From Saprospiraceae bacterium (GTDB taxonomy: Bacteria; Bacteroidota; Bacteroidia; Chitinophagales; Saprospiraceae), in contig JADJVK010000011.1 of assembly GCA_016710625.1 (NCBI GenBank), forward strand, positions 62,001 to 126,000: a stretch of 64,000 nt of DNA, given 5' to 3'. Of this stretch, positions 10,414 to 18,211 are shown in pieces (position 1 is the stretch's first letter; each line of letters starts with the position of its first letter). A program made the translations under genes and the position numbers. Under the pieces are notes generated by a model. It was not told the origin of the DNA. It searched no databases and worked only from the letters and a program-made list of their open reading frames with translations.

Positions 10414-11160
10414 CTAATCAAATTGCCCGATACGATTCAAAAGACTCAATTGTGCTTTATAGGTATGTTCAATATTTTCTTTGGTTAGGGTGCTATATAA
10501 GTCACCATAAGCAATTAATCTTTGGTTAATGAGGATAACTTTATCAAAATATTCTGGAGCAGTAGCAATATCGTGGTGCACAATCAAAATGGTTTTCTTT
10601 TGCTCTGACAATTTTTCTAACAAAGCAGCTATCCGCTCTTCTGTTGGGATATCCACCCCTACATATGGCTCATCCAAAAGATACAAATCTGGTTGCTGAC
10701 ATAATGCCCTTGCTATAAAAACCCGCTGCTGTTGCCCACCAGACAACTCCCCAATTTGCCTATTTTTCAACTGGATGATATCCAAATCTTTCATGGCTTG
10801 GTATGCCATATCATAATCTTCCGAATTCAAACGACTAAATATTTTTTTAAAAGGGTATCGTCCCATTAACACAATGTCATAAACATTAGCGGGAAATTGC
10901 CAATCTACTTCGTTTTTTTGCGGCACATAGGCTATCTTTTTCCTTTGTAAATCAATAGGAAGGTCATTCATCAATATCGAACCATTATTGATTGGAATCA
11001 ATCCAAGGATTGCCTTTATCATAGTAGATTTTCCAGCGCCATTTGGTCCGATTAGGGCATATCGATGCCCCTGCTCAATATTCAAATAGATATTACTCAA
11101 AACCCTTTTGTTTTCGTAGGAAACAGATAAATCTTCTATTTTCAAAAAATAATCACTCAT
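10414..11160 (-). CDS. Metal ABC transporter ATP-binding protein (Mn/Zn type)
   Basis: 248-residue ABC ATPase. Seen: Walker A GPNGAGKST, Q-loop region AYVPQKNEVDWQFP, signature LSGGQQQR, Walker B LYLLDEPYVG and switch His in LIVHHDIA. The VPQKNEVDW-FP segment is typical of the MntB/ZnuC/TroB subgroup. Its ATG overlaps the TGA of the binding-protein gene (TGATG). No permease gene follows: the next gene on this strand is the OmpA-DUF6624 protein. The metal is inferred from family and regulator, not shown directly. Confidence 0.9.
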   Translation of the reverse strand: MSDYFLKIEDLSVSYENKRVLSNIYLNIEQGHRYALIGPNGAGKSTMIKAILGLIPINNGSILMNDLPIDLQRKKIAYVPQKNEVDWQFPANVYDIVLMGRYPFKKIFSRLNSEDYDMAYQAMKDLDIIQLKNRQIGELSGGQQQRVFIARALCQQPDLYLLDEPYVGVDIPTEERIAALLEKLSEQKKTILIVHHDIATAPEYFDKVILINQRLIAYGDLYSTLTKENIEHTYKAQLSLLNRIGQFD

Positions 11161-12146
11161 CAGTTTGAATTTTTAAATAAAATTTTTGAAAGTATCCACC
11201 AAGAAAATAGGGCGATTCCAAGAATTCCAAAGAATGGGAATTGTCCATTTTGGGGTGTTACCGCTTTATTCAAATTATTGTTCGTCAGGCTGGAAAGTAT
11301 GGTGGATGCATTGTGCAACAACATCTTTTCGTAAGTAGCAGCTACACTCAAGGAGTCTCCCAATGAGTCGGCAAACAAGCTTCCACCTATGGAAACGGCA
11401 TTATCCGTCGCAATTTGATTCAAAATTTTTGGATTGATGGTGGATTCTATAAAAACTGCTTTTACATTGTTTTCGTTAATCACCTTATTCAACCTTAAAA
11501 TATCCGATACCATAATATCCGCTTCTGTCGATGTGCCCAAAACGGACTCCAAATGCAACCCATAATGTCTTCCAAAATATTGAAAAGCATCATGGGAAGT
11601 GATAAGAACTCGTTGTTTCTCAGGTATTTTTTGAATTTCTTCTTTTATTTTAGTGTCAATGGCTTTCAATTTATTTTTATAGCTTTCGTAATTCGCTTCA
11701 TATTCCGCCCTATGTGCAGGATCGTATTCGACTAAGGCATTTTTGATGTTTTCACAGTAAACAACTCCATTTTGAGCGGTCATCCAGGCATGAGGGTCCG
11801 TGGCGTTATGAAATGCTTTGCTTCGGATGGGCTCTATTCCTTTCGTCAAAGTAATCATTTTGGCTTTTGTACCAGAATTAGTAATTAATTCGGTTAGCCA
11901 GCCTTCAAAAGTAAGTTCGTTTTTTAAAATAATTTGAGCATTATAAAGCAATTGAGCATCGTTTGGAGTGGGTTCGTAAGTATGTGGGTCATAACCAATT
12001 GGGACGATAGTCCGTACATCAAAATGGTCACCAGCAATATTTCTTGCCATATCTGCAAACATTGAAGCCGTACCAACCAAAATGGGCTTTTGGGCAATTA
12101 TGCTATTTGCAAAAACAAACCAAATCAAAAAACTCTTGAATTTCAT
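11160..12146 (-). CDS. Metal ABC transporter substrate-binding protein (ZnuA/MntA family) with C-terminal membrane segment
   Basis: 328 residues with a signal peptide but no lipobox. The cluster A-1 metal-binding fold is indicated by IVPIGYDPHTYEPTPND, a second His in DPHAWM, a third in TSHDAFQYFGRHYGL, and an acidic/EST region (VFIESTINPK). Unusually, the C terminus is a hydrophobic helix (FGILGIALFSWWILSKILF) that should anchor it in the inner membrane, in place of a lipid anchor. It overlaps the regulator gene upstream and the ATPase downstream, so the three are translationally coupled. Confidence 0.9.
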   Translation of the reverse strand: MKFKSFLIWFVFANSIIAQKPILVGTASMFADMARNIAGDHFDVRTIVPIGYDPHTYEPTPNDAQLLYNAQIILKNELTFEGWLTELITNSGTKAKMITLTKGIEPIRSKAFHNATDPHAWMTAQNGVVYCENIKNALVEYDPAHRAEYEANYESYKNKLKAIDTKIKEEIQKIPEKQRVLITSHDAFQYFGRHYGLHLESVLGTSTEADIMVSDILRLNKVINENNVKAVFIESTINPKILNQIATDNAVSIGGSLFADSLGDSLSVAATYEKMLLHNASTILSSLTNNNLNKAVTPQNGQFPFFGILGIALFSWWILSKILFKNSN

Positions 12147-12817
12147 GATTCGTTATTTACGACTGTTACAAAAATATTTTTTGCTACTTCATAGGTTATT
12201 GTAAGCTCTTTCACATCGTCCACTAGGATAATTTGGGAGCCATCAAAGGAAAATTTTTCTATAACTTTCACTTTCGTCCCTATATTCAATTGTATCCTAT
12301 TCAAGTATTTAAGAAATTCAGGACTGTGTTCGTTTACGCCTACCACTTCTCCTGCAGCTCCAATTTGCAAATTAGAGATTAGGATTTGCTTTCGCTGATA
12401 AATCTTCCCATTCGCATCGGGTATCGGGTCTCCATGAGGATCAAATCTCGGATTCTCCAAAAAATCAGCTAATTTATTGATTAAAGTTTCTGATTGGACA
12501 TGCTCAAGTTGTTCGGCAATGTCGTGCACTTCATCCCAAGAATATCCCAATTTATCAACCAAAAAAACTTCCCATATCCGATGGTTTCTCACCAATTGAG
12601 TCGCAATTTTGCTACCTATCTCAGTCAATTTCACCCCTTTATACTTTTCATAGGCGACTAAGTTTTTCTCCGCTAATTTTTTTAGCATATCAGTCACGGA
12701 GGCAGGTGCAGTTAGTAACGATTCCGATATAGCATTGGTGCCAGCGTTACCGCCAGACTTCATTTTTATATGGTAAATTGCTTTTAAATAATTTTCTTCA
12801 GTATAGGATAAATTCAT
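12143..12817 (-). CDS. DtxR/MntR-family metal-dependent transcriptional regulator
   Basis: 224 residues: an N-terminal winged helix (SYTEENYLKAIYHIK, TAPASVTDMLKKLAEKNLV), the metal-binding dimerization domain (LVRNHRIWEVFLVDKLGYSWDEVHDIAEQLEHVQSE, with its Glu/His ligands), and a C-terminal FeoA/SH3-like domain (GAAGEVVGVNEHS). It represses metal uptake when loaded with Mn(II) or Fe(II) in known members. Its stop overlaps the binding-protein start (ATGA). A near-perfect palindrome in its own promoter suggests autoregulation of the whole operon. Confidence 0.92.
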   Translation of the reverse strand: MNLSYTEENYLKAIYHIKMKSGGNAGTNAISESLLTAPASVTDMLKKLAEKNLVAYEKYKGVKLTEIGSKIATQLVRNHRIWEVFLVDKLGYSWDEVHDIAEQLEHVQSETLINKLADFLENPRFDPHGDPIPDANGKIYQRKQILISNLQIGAAGEVVGVNEHSPEFLKYLNRIQLNIGTKVKVIEKFSFDGSQIILVDDVKELTITYEVAKNIFVTVVNNES

Positions 12818-12836
12818 ACGAATGACGATTATCCTA

Positions 12837-12844
12837 CAAATATA
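12837..12844 (-). promoter_or_regulatory. -7 element of the metal-uptake operon promoter
   Basis: TATATTTG on the minus strand, about 20 nt upstream of the regulator start codon. The expected -33 position reads TTT rather than TTG. The operator at 12850-12865 lies in the spacer. Confidence 0.6.
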
Positions 12845-12849
12845 AAATA

Positions 12850-12865
12850 TTTAGGCTAGTCTAAA
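12850..12865. promoter_or_regulatory. Probable DtxR/MntR-type operator
   Basis: The palindrome TTTAGGCTAGTCTAAA has a single mismatch between arms (TTTAGGC / GTCTAAA) and resembles known DtxR-family boxes with TTAGG...CCTAA cores. It starts 5 nt upstream of the -7 element, between the two promoter elements, where a bound repressor would block polymerase. It sits directly upstream of a DtxR-family gene and metal transporter genes. Confidence 0.7.
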
Positions 12866-12889
12866 AATTATTTTTTGCAAATAAAAAAA

Positions 12890-13246
12890 TTAAACTAATT
12901 TTACACCAATATAGAGTGCCAATAAACAAATAATAATACTGAGCACTACATTGGCTACGAAGATTAATATATTGCCTTCTTGCAATAGCTGAAGGGATTC
13001 GAAAGAAAAAGCTGAAAAGGTGCTGAAACCGCCACACAATCCTGTTGTTATAAATAATTTCTGAGCTTCGTTAATATTTCCTCTTACAAAAAAAGCAATG
13101 GTTATCCCAAAAATAAAACAGCTTAATACATTGGAACAAAAAGTAGCAAAAGGAAAATTAGTAAAATCTTGAGGAATCAATTTATTGATAAAATAGCGAA
13201 TTAAACTGCCTAAACCACCTCCTAAAAAAACGAGTAGATAATTCAT
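12890..13246 (-). CDS. crcB: Fluoride exporter CrcB/Fluc
   Basis: 118-residue, four-helix small membrane protein. Seen: GGGLGSLIRYFINK near the N terminus, PFATFCSNVLSCFIFG (conserved Asn), and GFCGGFSTFSAFSFE, the central phenylalanine/threonine box of fluoride channels. It functions as an antiparallel dimer. Its start codon overlaps the stop of the WecA-like gene upstream. No fluoride riboswitch was recognised, and as second gene it would be read from the wecA-like promoter. Confidence 0.93.
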   Translation of the reverse strand: MNYLLVFLGGGLGSLIRYFINKLIPQDFTNFPFATFCSNVLSCFIFGITIAFFVRGNINEAQKLFITTGLCGGFSTFSAFSFESLQLLQEGNILIFVANVVLSIIICLLALYIGVKLV

Positions 13247-14334
13247 TAGGATAAGCTGATGTTATGAAGATTATCACTTACCAGCTTTTTCTGATATTTT
13301 TTTACTGACAATTCAAGCAAATATGTTGCAACTATGGCGATTGAAACTATTAACAACAACAAAAACAAGGAACCTAACCATTGAAATCCATAAGCAATAA
13401 CGATGAAAACAATATTCACCAAAACTAAAATTCCTGTGGACTGTAGGTGAGAAAAACCTCTATCCAACAGCAAGTGATGGATATGAGTTCTATCAGGATA
13501 TAACGGAGATTTTCCTTTCAATAATCTTTTTGTAAATACTCGAATGGTATCAAATAAAGGAATTATCAATATGGCAATAGCAACTGACGGTACTGCTTGG
13601 AATCTAAAATTTCCTAGCTGATCAGGCAAAACTCTGTGCAACTCTATAAACTTGATGGATAAAATAGCACAGACCAATCCAATCAGAAGAGCACCAGTAT
13701 CTCCCATAAATATTTTAGCAGGTGTAAAATTATAATTTAAAAAAGCTAATAAAGAACCTGCAAGAGAGCAAGCAACTAAGGACAATCCCAAACTATTTAC
13801 TTGATAAAACCAATATCCATAAATCAAAGTAATCAATAAACCGATGCTTCCTGCCAATCCATTTATACCATCTATCAAATTTATTGCATTGATAATCACT
13901 AATATAGTAAATGTTGAAATTAAAATGGAAACGATATAAGGTATATCTGATATACCAAATATTCCGTAAAAGCTGGTCAATCTGATATCACATTTGAAAA
14001 TCAAGATCAAAGTCGCAAAAATTTCTCCATACAATTTTTTATATGGTGACATGGGAAGAATGTCATCTTTCAGCCCAATTAGAAAAATAATGACAAAAGC
14101 ACAAAGAATGTATTGTAGGTCTCCGAAGTGTTTGAAAGGCGTCCATAAAATAATAGAAAATATAATACCGGCAAAAATAGCAACTCCGCCAAGTGATGGT
14201 GTACTTACAGAATGCGATCTTCTATCATCCGGATCGTCGCATAAATGTTTCACTCTTGCTATATTAATAACAGAAGGAATAGCAAAAAAGGTTAGTAAAA
14301 AAGCTGTAATAAAACTCAGTACTATATCAAACAT
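13246..14334 (-). CDS. Undecaprenyl-phosphate sugar-1-phosphate transferase (WecA/TagO-like, MraY superfamily)
   Basis: 362 residues with about ten predicted membrane helices. Transfers a sugar-1-phosphate, usually GlcNAc, from a UDP-sugar to undecaprenyl phosphate to start surface polysaccharide synthesis. Seen: DDPDDRRSHSVSTPSLGG, the LKDD aspartate pair, NLIDGINGLAG, FMGDTGALLIG, and the HIHH loop (DRTHIHHLLLDRG) typical of WecA/TagO rather than MraY. Substrate specificity is inferred from the subfamily. Confidence 0.88.
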   Translation of the reverse strand: MFDIVLSFITAFLLTFFAIPSVINIARVKHLCDDPDDRRSHSVSTPSLGGVAIFAGIIFSIILWTPFKHFGDLQYILCAFVIIFLIGLKDDILPMSPYKKLYGEIFATLILIFKCDIRLTSFYGIFGISDIPYIVSILISTFTILVIINAINLIDGINGLAGSIGLLITLIYGYWFYQVNSLGLSLVACSLAGSLLAFLNYNFTPAKIFMGDTGALLIGLVCAILSIKFIELHRVLPDQLGNFRFQAVPSVAIAILIIPLFDTIRVFTKRLLKGKSPLYPDRTHIHHLLLDRGFSHLQSTGILVLVNIVFIVIAYGFQWLGSLFLLLLIVSIAIVATYLLELSVKKYQKKLVSDNLHNISLS

Positions 14335-14455
14335 AGAATGCGGTTTTCGGCTATTGAGTCTATATTTTAAATCAAATAATTTAACAAATTTAATCTAAAA
14401 TAAAATGTAAGTCAATAGCCATCTTTATTTTTATTTGTATTTGTGACGTAATTAA

Positions 14456-16171
14456 CTATTGAAAGTTACTTTCTTTTATCAATTTATGCTCGAATAACCA
14501 ATTAATTATTGGATTTAAAATTCCTTTGAAACTATCTTTTTCAAAAGGAGATTTCAATCCTGATTTTTGTATTAATTCTGTAAAAGCAAATTTTCCACCT
14601 AAATTACACAAAGAAACGTATGAATTCCAGGCTGCTTTCTGATCTGTCCTACTCCAATCCCAATAAGTTAAGGCACAAAACTGTGCTAAAGTATAATCAA
14701 TATAATAAAATGGAGAATTGAAAATATGGTTTTGCTTCTGCCAAAAACCTCCATTTTCCAAATATTGATTTTGATCATTATTTCTATGTGGTAAATATTT
14801 TTTTTCTAATTGCTTCCAAATCAATTTTCTTTCCTTTGGCGACAAATCAATATTGCTGTAAATTTCATGTTGAAATTCATCCACAGCAGCACCATATGGA
14901 AGAAATAACAATGCATTTGTTAGATGAGCACAATAATATTTATGGGTATCCTCCCCAAAAAATTGGTTCATCCAGGGCCAAGTGAAAAATTCCATACTCA
15001 TAGAATGGATTTCACAAGCCTCATAAGTGGGCCAATTATATTCAGGAATAGAATGATTCCTGCTTCTAAAAACTTGGAAAGCATGACCTGCCTCATGGGT
15101 CAACACATCTACATCGCCACTAGTGCCATTAAAATTGGAGAAAATAAAAGGAGCTTTGTAATTGTTGATATAAGTGCAATATCCTCCTGTAGCTTTCCCA
15201 TCTCTTGCCACTAAATCCATGAGTTGGTTCTCTTGCATAAAAGCAAAAAACTCAGCAGTTTCAGGTGATAATTCGCTGTACATTTTATTTGCTGCAGCTA
15301 AAATATAGTCTGGATCGCCCTTTGGAGTTGGATTTCCATCTGTAAAATGAAAATCTTCATCATAATAATAAAGGGTGTCTAACTGTGTTCTTTCTTGCTG
15401 AACAGCATATATCTTGGAGTTAAGTGGAACAATATATTTAGCGATTTGATCTCTATAAATTGCTACCATCTCAGCATTATAGTCTGAACGGAGCATTCGG
15501 TCATATCCCAATTGTACAAAATTTTGATACCCTAATTTCAATGCAATCCGATGCCTAACTTTTACTAATTTGTCATATATTTCATCAATTTTGGCTTCGT
15601 TTTGCTCGTAAAAAGCCCATTTTATTTCATTCGATTTTTTCCTAAGTGATCTATCTTTATCCACATTTAATGGAATTATCGAAGATAAATTGTACTTATT
15701 TTCATCTACAATCAACTCTGCAGTTGCCTTTAGTTTAGTATATTCAGAACTCAATTGATTTTCCTCTTGCAAATCTTCAATTATTGCAGGATCGAATGTT
15801 TTTATTGATAATTCGGCAATACGGAATAATTGTTTGCCAAAGTGAGCTTCCAATTCAGACCTGAATTGATGGTGAATTAGTGCTTTGTAATATTTAGAAA
15901 TAAAATTGGAAAATATGGGAGAATAATTGTCAAAAAAACTATTTTCTGCCTCATAAAAAGCATCTTTGGTATTGATCGTATGCCGAATGTAACAAATATT
16001 ATATTGTGACAAAAAATCATTTCTGATAACATTAATATCATCAATACATTTTAGTGCCATTTCAAAATCTATACAACTTTCAAAATTGGAAATTAGCTGG
16101 TTAAAATCACTTTCAATTTTTTCAGCATTTGATCTTTGATATTCGTATTCCGAAAATATTTTGTTTGGCAT
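14456..16171 (-). CDS. M3 family oligoendopeptidase
   Basis: 571-residue cytosolic zinc metallopeptidase of the thimet/PepF family. The zinc motif is HEAGHAFQ, with the third ligand expected in the following CEIHSMSMEFF segment. The N-terminal two-thirds is helical, as in the family; no signal peptide is seen. It begins 3 nt downstream of the polyphosphate glucokinase gene, so the two are likely co-transcribed. It probably degrades short peptides in the cytosol. Confidence 0.9.
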   Translation of the reverse strand: MPNKIFSEYEYQRSNAEKIESDFNQLISNFESCIDFEMALKCIDDINVIRNDFLSQYNICYIRHTINTKDAFYEAENSFFDNYSPIFSNFISKYYKALIHHQFRSELEAHFGKQLFRIAELSIKTFDPAIIEDLQEENQLSSEYTKLKATAELIVDENKYNLSSIIPLNVDKDRSLRKKSNEIKWAFYEQNEAKIDEIYDKLVKVRHRIALKLGYQNFVQLGYDRMLRSDYNAEMVAIYRDQIAKYIVPLNSKIYAVQQERTQLDTLYYYDEDFHFTDGNPTPKGDPDYILAAANKMYSELSPETAEFFAFMQENQLMDLVARDGKATGGYCTYINNYKAPFIFSNFNGTSGDVDVLTHEAGHAFQVFRSRNHSIPEYNWPTYEACEIHSMSMEFFTWPWMNQFFGEDTHKYYCAHLTNALLFLPYGAAVDEFQHEIYSNIDLSPKERKLIWKQLEKKYLPHRNNDQNQYLENGGFWQKQNHIFNSPFYYIDYTLAQFCALTYWDWSRTDQKAAWNSYVSLCNLGGKFAFTELIQKSGLKSPFEKDSFKGILNPIINWLFEHKLIKESNFQ

Positions 16172-16174
16172 CTA

Positions 16175-16927
16175 TTATAATTTTGATTGATGTTTGGTGC
16201 CTGCATAACAAGCTGCTCCTATTATGCCTGCATTATTGAGTAAAGTCGCAGGAACTACAGTAGTTTTCACGGTAAACCATTGAGAAAAATCTGCAAAATA
16301 CTTACTGCTGCCACCACCTAAAATGATTCTATCTGGTGAAAAAAGTAAATCCAAATGGCACATGTATTCATCAAATCGCTTTGCCCATTCTTCCCAAGTC
16401 AATTTTAAATTTTTCCTAACAGAATCCGCAGCATATTGCTCCGCCACACCACCTTTAAATTTCAAATGCCCTAATTCTGTATTTGGGACTAATGAACCAT
16501 CCGTAAATAAAGCACTTCCAATACCAGAGCCTATTGTTAAAAACAGAACAGTTCCTTCTTTATCTATGTCCACCAAACTCATTTCTGCCATTCCAGCAGC
16601 ATCCGCATCATTCAGCACATATACATCTGTTTGTGCTGCTTGGCTAAATAGTGTTTCTACATTGGTATTTATCCATGATTTATCAATATTTGAAGCCGTC
16701 TTCGCTACGCCATGTTTCACCAGGGCTGGGAAACCACATCCGATTGGACCTTTCCAATCGAAATGTTCTTTCATCTCAACTATTTCAGCAGCCACTTTTT
16801 CAGGAGTGGATGGTTTTGGAGTAGGTATTTTGAACCTTTCTGTGTGCATATCTCCACTATGAACATTCACAATAGCACCTTTTATACCAGAGGCTCCTAT
16901 GTCAATACCTAAAACTAATGAATTCAT
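16175..16927 (-). CDS. ppgK: Polyphosphate glucokinase (ROK family)
   Basis: 250 residues. Seen: the phosphate-1 motif DIGASGIKGA, adenosine/phosphate motif LTIGSGIGSALF, and the sugar-binding ELGHLKF segment. The PTPKPSTPEKVAAEI and GCGFPALVKHGVA stretches are characteristic of the polyphosphate-using branch, which phosphorylates glucose with inorganic polyphosphate and often ATP as well. It sits between a PKD-cyclophilin lipoprotein (7 nt upstream) and the M3 peptidase. Confidence 0.88.
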   Translation of the reverse strand: MNSLVLGIDIGASGIKGAIVNVHSGDMHTERFKIPTPKPSTPEKVAAEIVEMKEHFDWKGPIGCGFPALVKHGVAKTASNIDKSWINTNVETLFSQAAQTDVYVLNDADAAGMAEMSLVDIDKEGTVLFLTIGSGIGSALFTDGSLVPNTELGHLKFKGGVAEQYAADSVRKNLKLTWEEWAKRFDEYMCHLDLLFSPDRIILGGGSSKYFADFSQWFTVKTTVVPATLLNNAGIIGAACYAGTKHQSKL

Positions 16928-16933
16928 TTATAC

Positions 16934-17818
16934 TTATTTAATTACTTTAATTTTCATTTTCACATCTTGTCTGGGTCTATTTCCAGCCTCTGTCTGAACA
17001 GCAGCTATTTTATCAATGACATCCAAACCTTTTATAACTTTCCCGAAAACAGTATATTCTCTATCTAAAAATGGGGCACCACCCAATTCTTCATATTGCT
17101 TTTTTTGGTCAGGAGTATAGTGCATATTCTTCTGTGCTTCTGTCTGTTCTATCAACTGTGCATTGACGGGTCTTCCATGCACTAAATAAAATTGAGAGCC
17201 AGACGATTCTTTTTGTGGATTCACTTGATCTCCAGTTCTTGCAGCTGCCAAAGCCCCTTTCACATGAATCAACGAATCTACAAATTCGGCTGGAATCTGA
17301 TAGCCAGGTCCACCGCTTCCTAATGGCGTACTTTGAGCTGCATTTCTTGAATTTGGATCACCACCTTGTATCATAAAACCATTGATTACCCGATGGAAAA
17401 GCAAATCATTAAAAAATCCTTGATCTGCCAATTTGATAAAATTATCTCTATGACGAGGTGTAGCATTGTACAACAAAATCGTCATGTTGCCAAATTCTGT
17501 TTCTAACTCCACCATACAATCTGTTGGTGGTTCAATAGATAGTTCTATCGTTTTCTGTGTCGTTTTTTTACCTTTCAGAGCCTTAAGGGTTACTTTGTAA
17601 TTTCCAGAAGATTTAAACTCATGAACAGGAGCAAATTCTTTTGAAATTGTACCATCTCCAAAATCCCATAAATAATCTGTTGCTTTTAAAGATTGATTCT
17701 GAAAATGGATATTGGTTAATACTTGCTTCTTCCCATCTGCTATTTTAAAATTAGCAATGGGCTTTGCACAGGATGCAAATAGTGAACCTATAAATAATAA
17801 TTTTAAAAAAGAATTCAT
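16934..17818 (-). CDS. PKD-domain cyclophilin-type peptidyl-prolyl isomerase lipoprotein
   Basis: 294 residues. The N terminus is a lipoprotein signal with lipobox SLFASC. Residues about 25-95 form a PKD domain (YLWDFGDGTISKEFAPVHEF). Residues about 105-294 are a cyclophilin domain: FHRVINGFMIQGGDP, GSQFYLVHG, FGKVIKGLDVIDKIA, with an insertion around HYTPDQKKQYEELGG common to Bacteroidota members. The expected role is proline isomerization during folding of envelope proteins. Confidence 0.88.
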   Translation of the reverse strand: MNSFLKLLFIGSLFASCAKPIANFKIADGKKQVLTNIHFQNQSLKATDYLWDFGDGTISKEFAPVHEFKSSGNYKVTLKALKGKKTTQKTIELSIEPPTDCMVELETEFGNMTILLYNATPRHRDNFIKLADQGFFNDLLFHRVINGFMIQGGDPNSRNAAQSTPLGSGGPGYQIPAEFVDSLIHVKGALAAARTGDQVNPQKESSGSQFYLVHGRPVNAQLIEQTEAQKNMHYTPDQKKQYEELGGAPFLDREYTVFGKVIKGLDVIDKIAAVQTEAGNRPRQDVKMKIKVIK

Positions 17819-17858
17819 TGATAAAATATAATTTTAATAAGGTTTTTACTGGTTTAAA

Positions 17859-18209
17859 TTACACAAATACCTCATTTTTAAAGTATTGTATAACTTTTTC
17901 TTTTAGCATATTTTCTTGTTCTTCTTGCCCTTTATGTGTAAATGGTTTTAGAATTTTCCAATGTGGCCATCCATCACCATCTCTTCCTTCAAATTCGTAA
18001 TAGCCATCAATACTTAATAAACGACAAACAGCAATATGCATTAAATCTTGCTTTTCTTCTTTGGTAAAATTTGCCTTGGGCATCCCATACTCTTGAATAC
18101 CAATTAATAACAAAATAATATTCAAATCAGGCAACGCCTCTTGTTTCATGATGGCTTGCACTTTATGCCTTACCTCAAGCCATTCAAATTCTAATTGCCA
18201 ATCTTCCAT
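17859..18209 (-). CDS. Conserved-looking protein of unknown function
   Basis: 116 residues, no signal peptide or membrane helix, acidic, and rich in Glu/Trp (MEDWQLEFEWLEVRH at the start, FEGRDGDGWPHW in the middle). I do not recognise the family with confidence. It lies 2 nt after the M23 peptidase gene ends, with good coding character, so it is probably the last gene of the trhO-M23-this unit. Confidence 0.65.
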   Translation of the reverse strand: MEDWQLEFEWLEVRHKVQAIMKQEALPDLNIILLLIGIQEYGMPKANFTKEEKQDLMHIAVCRLLSIDGYYEFEGRDGDGWPHWKILKPFTHKGQEEQENMLKEKVIQYFKNEVFV

Positions 18210-18211
18210 AA

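Noticed and set aside
13246..14334. mraY of the cell-wall cluster
   Set aside because: The HIHH loop and lack of mur genes nearby favour the WecA/TagO branch.
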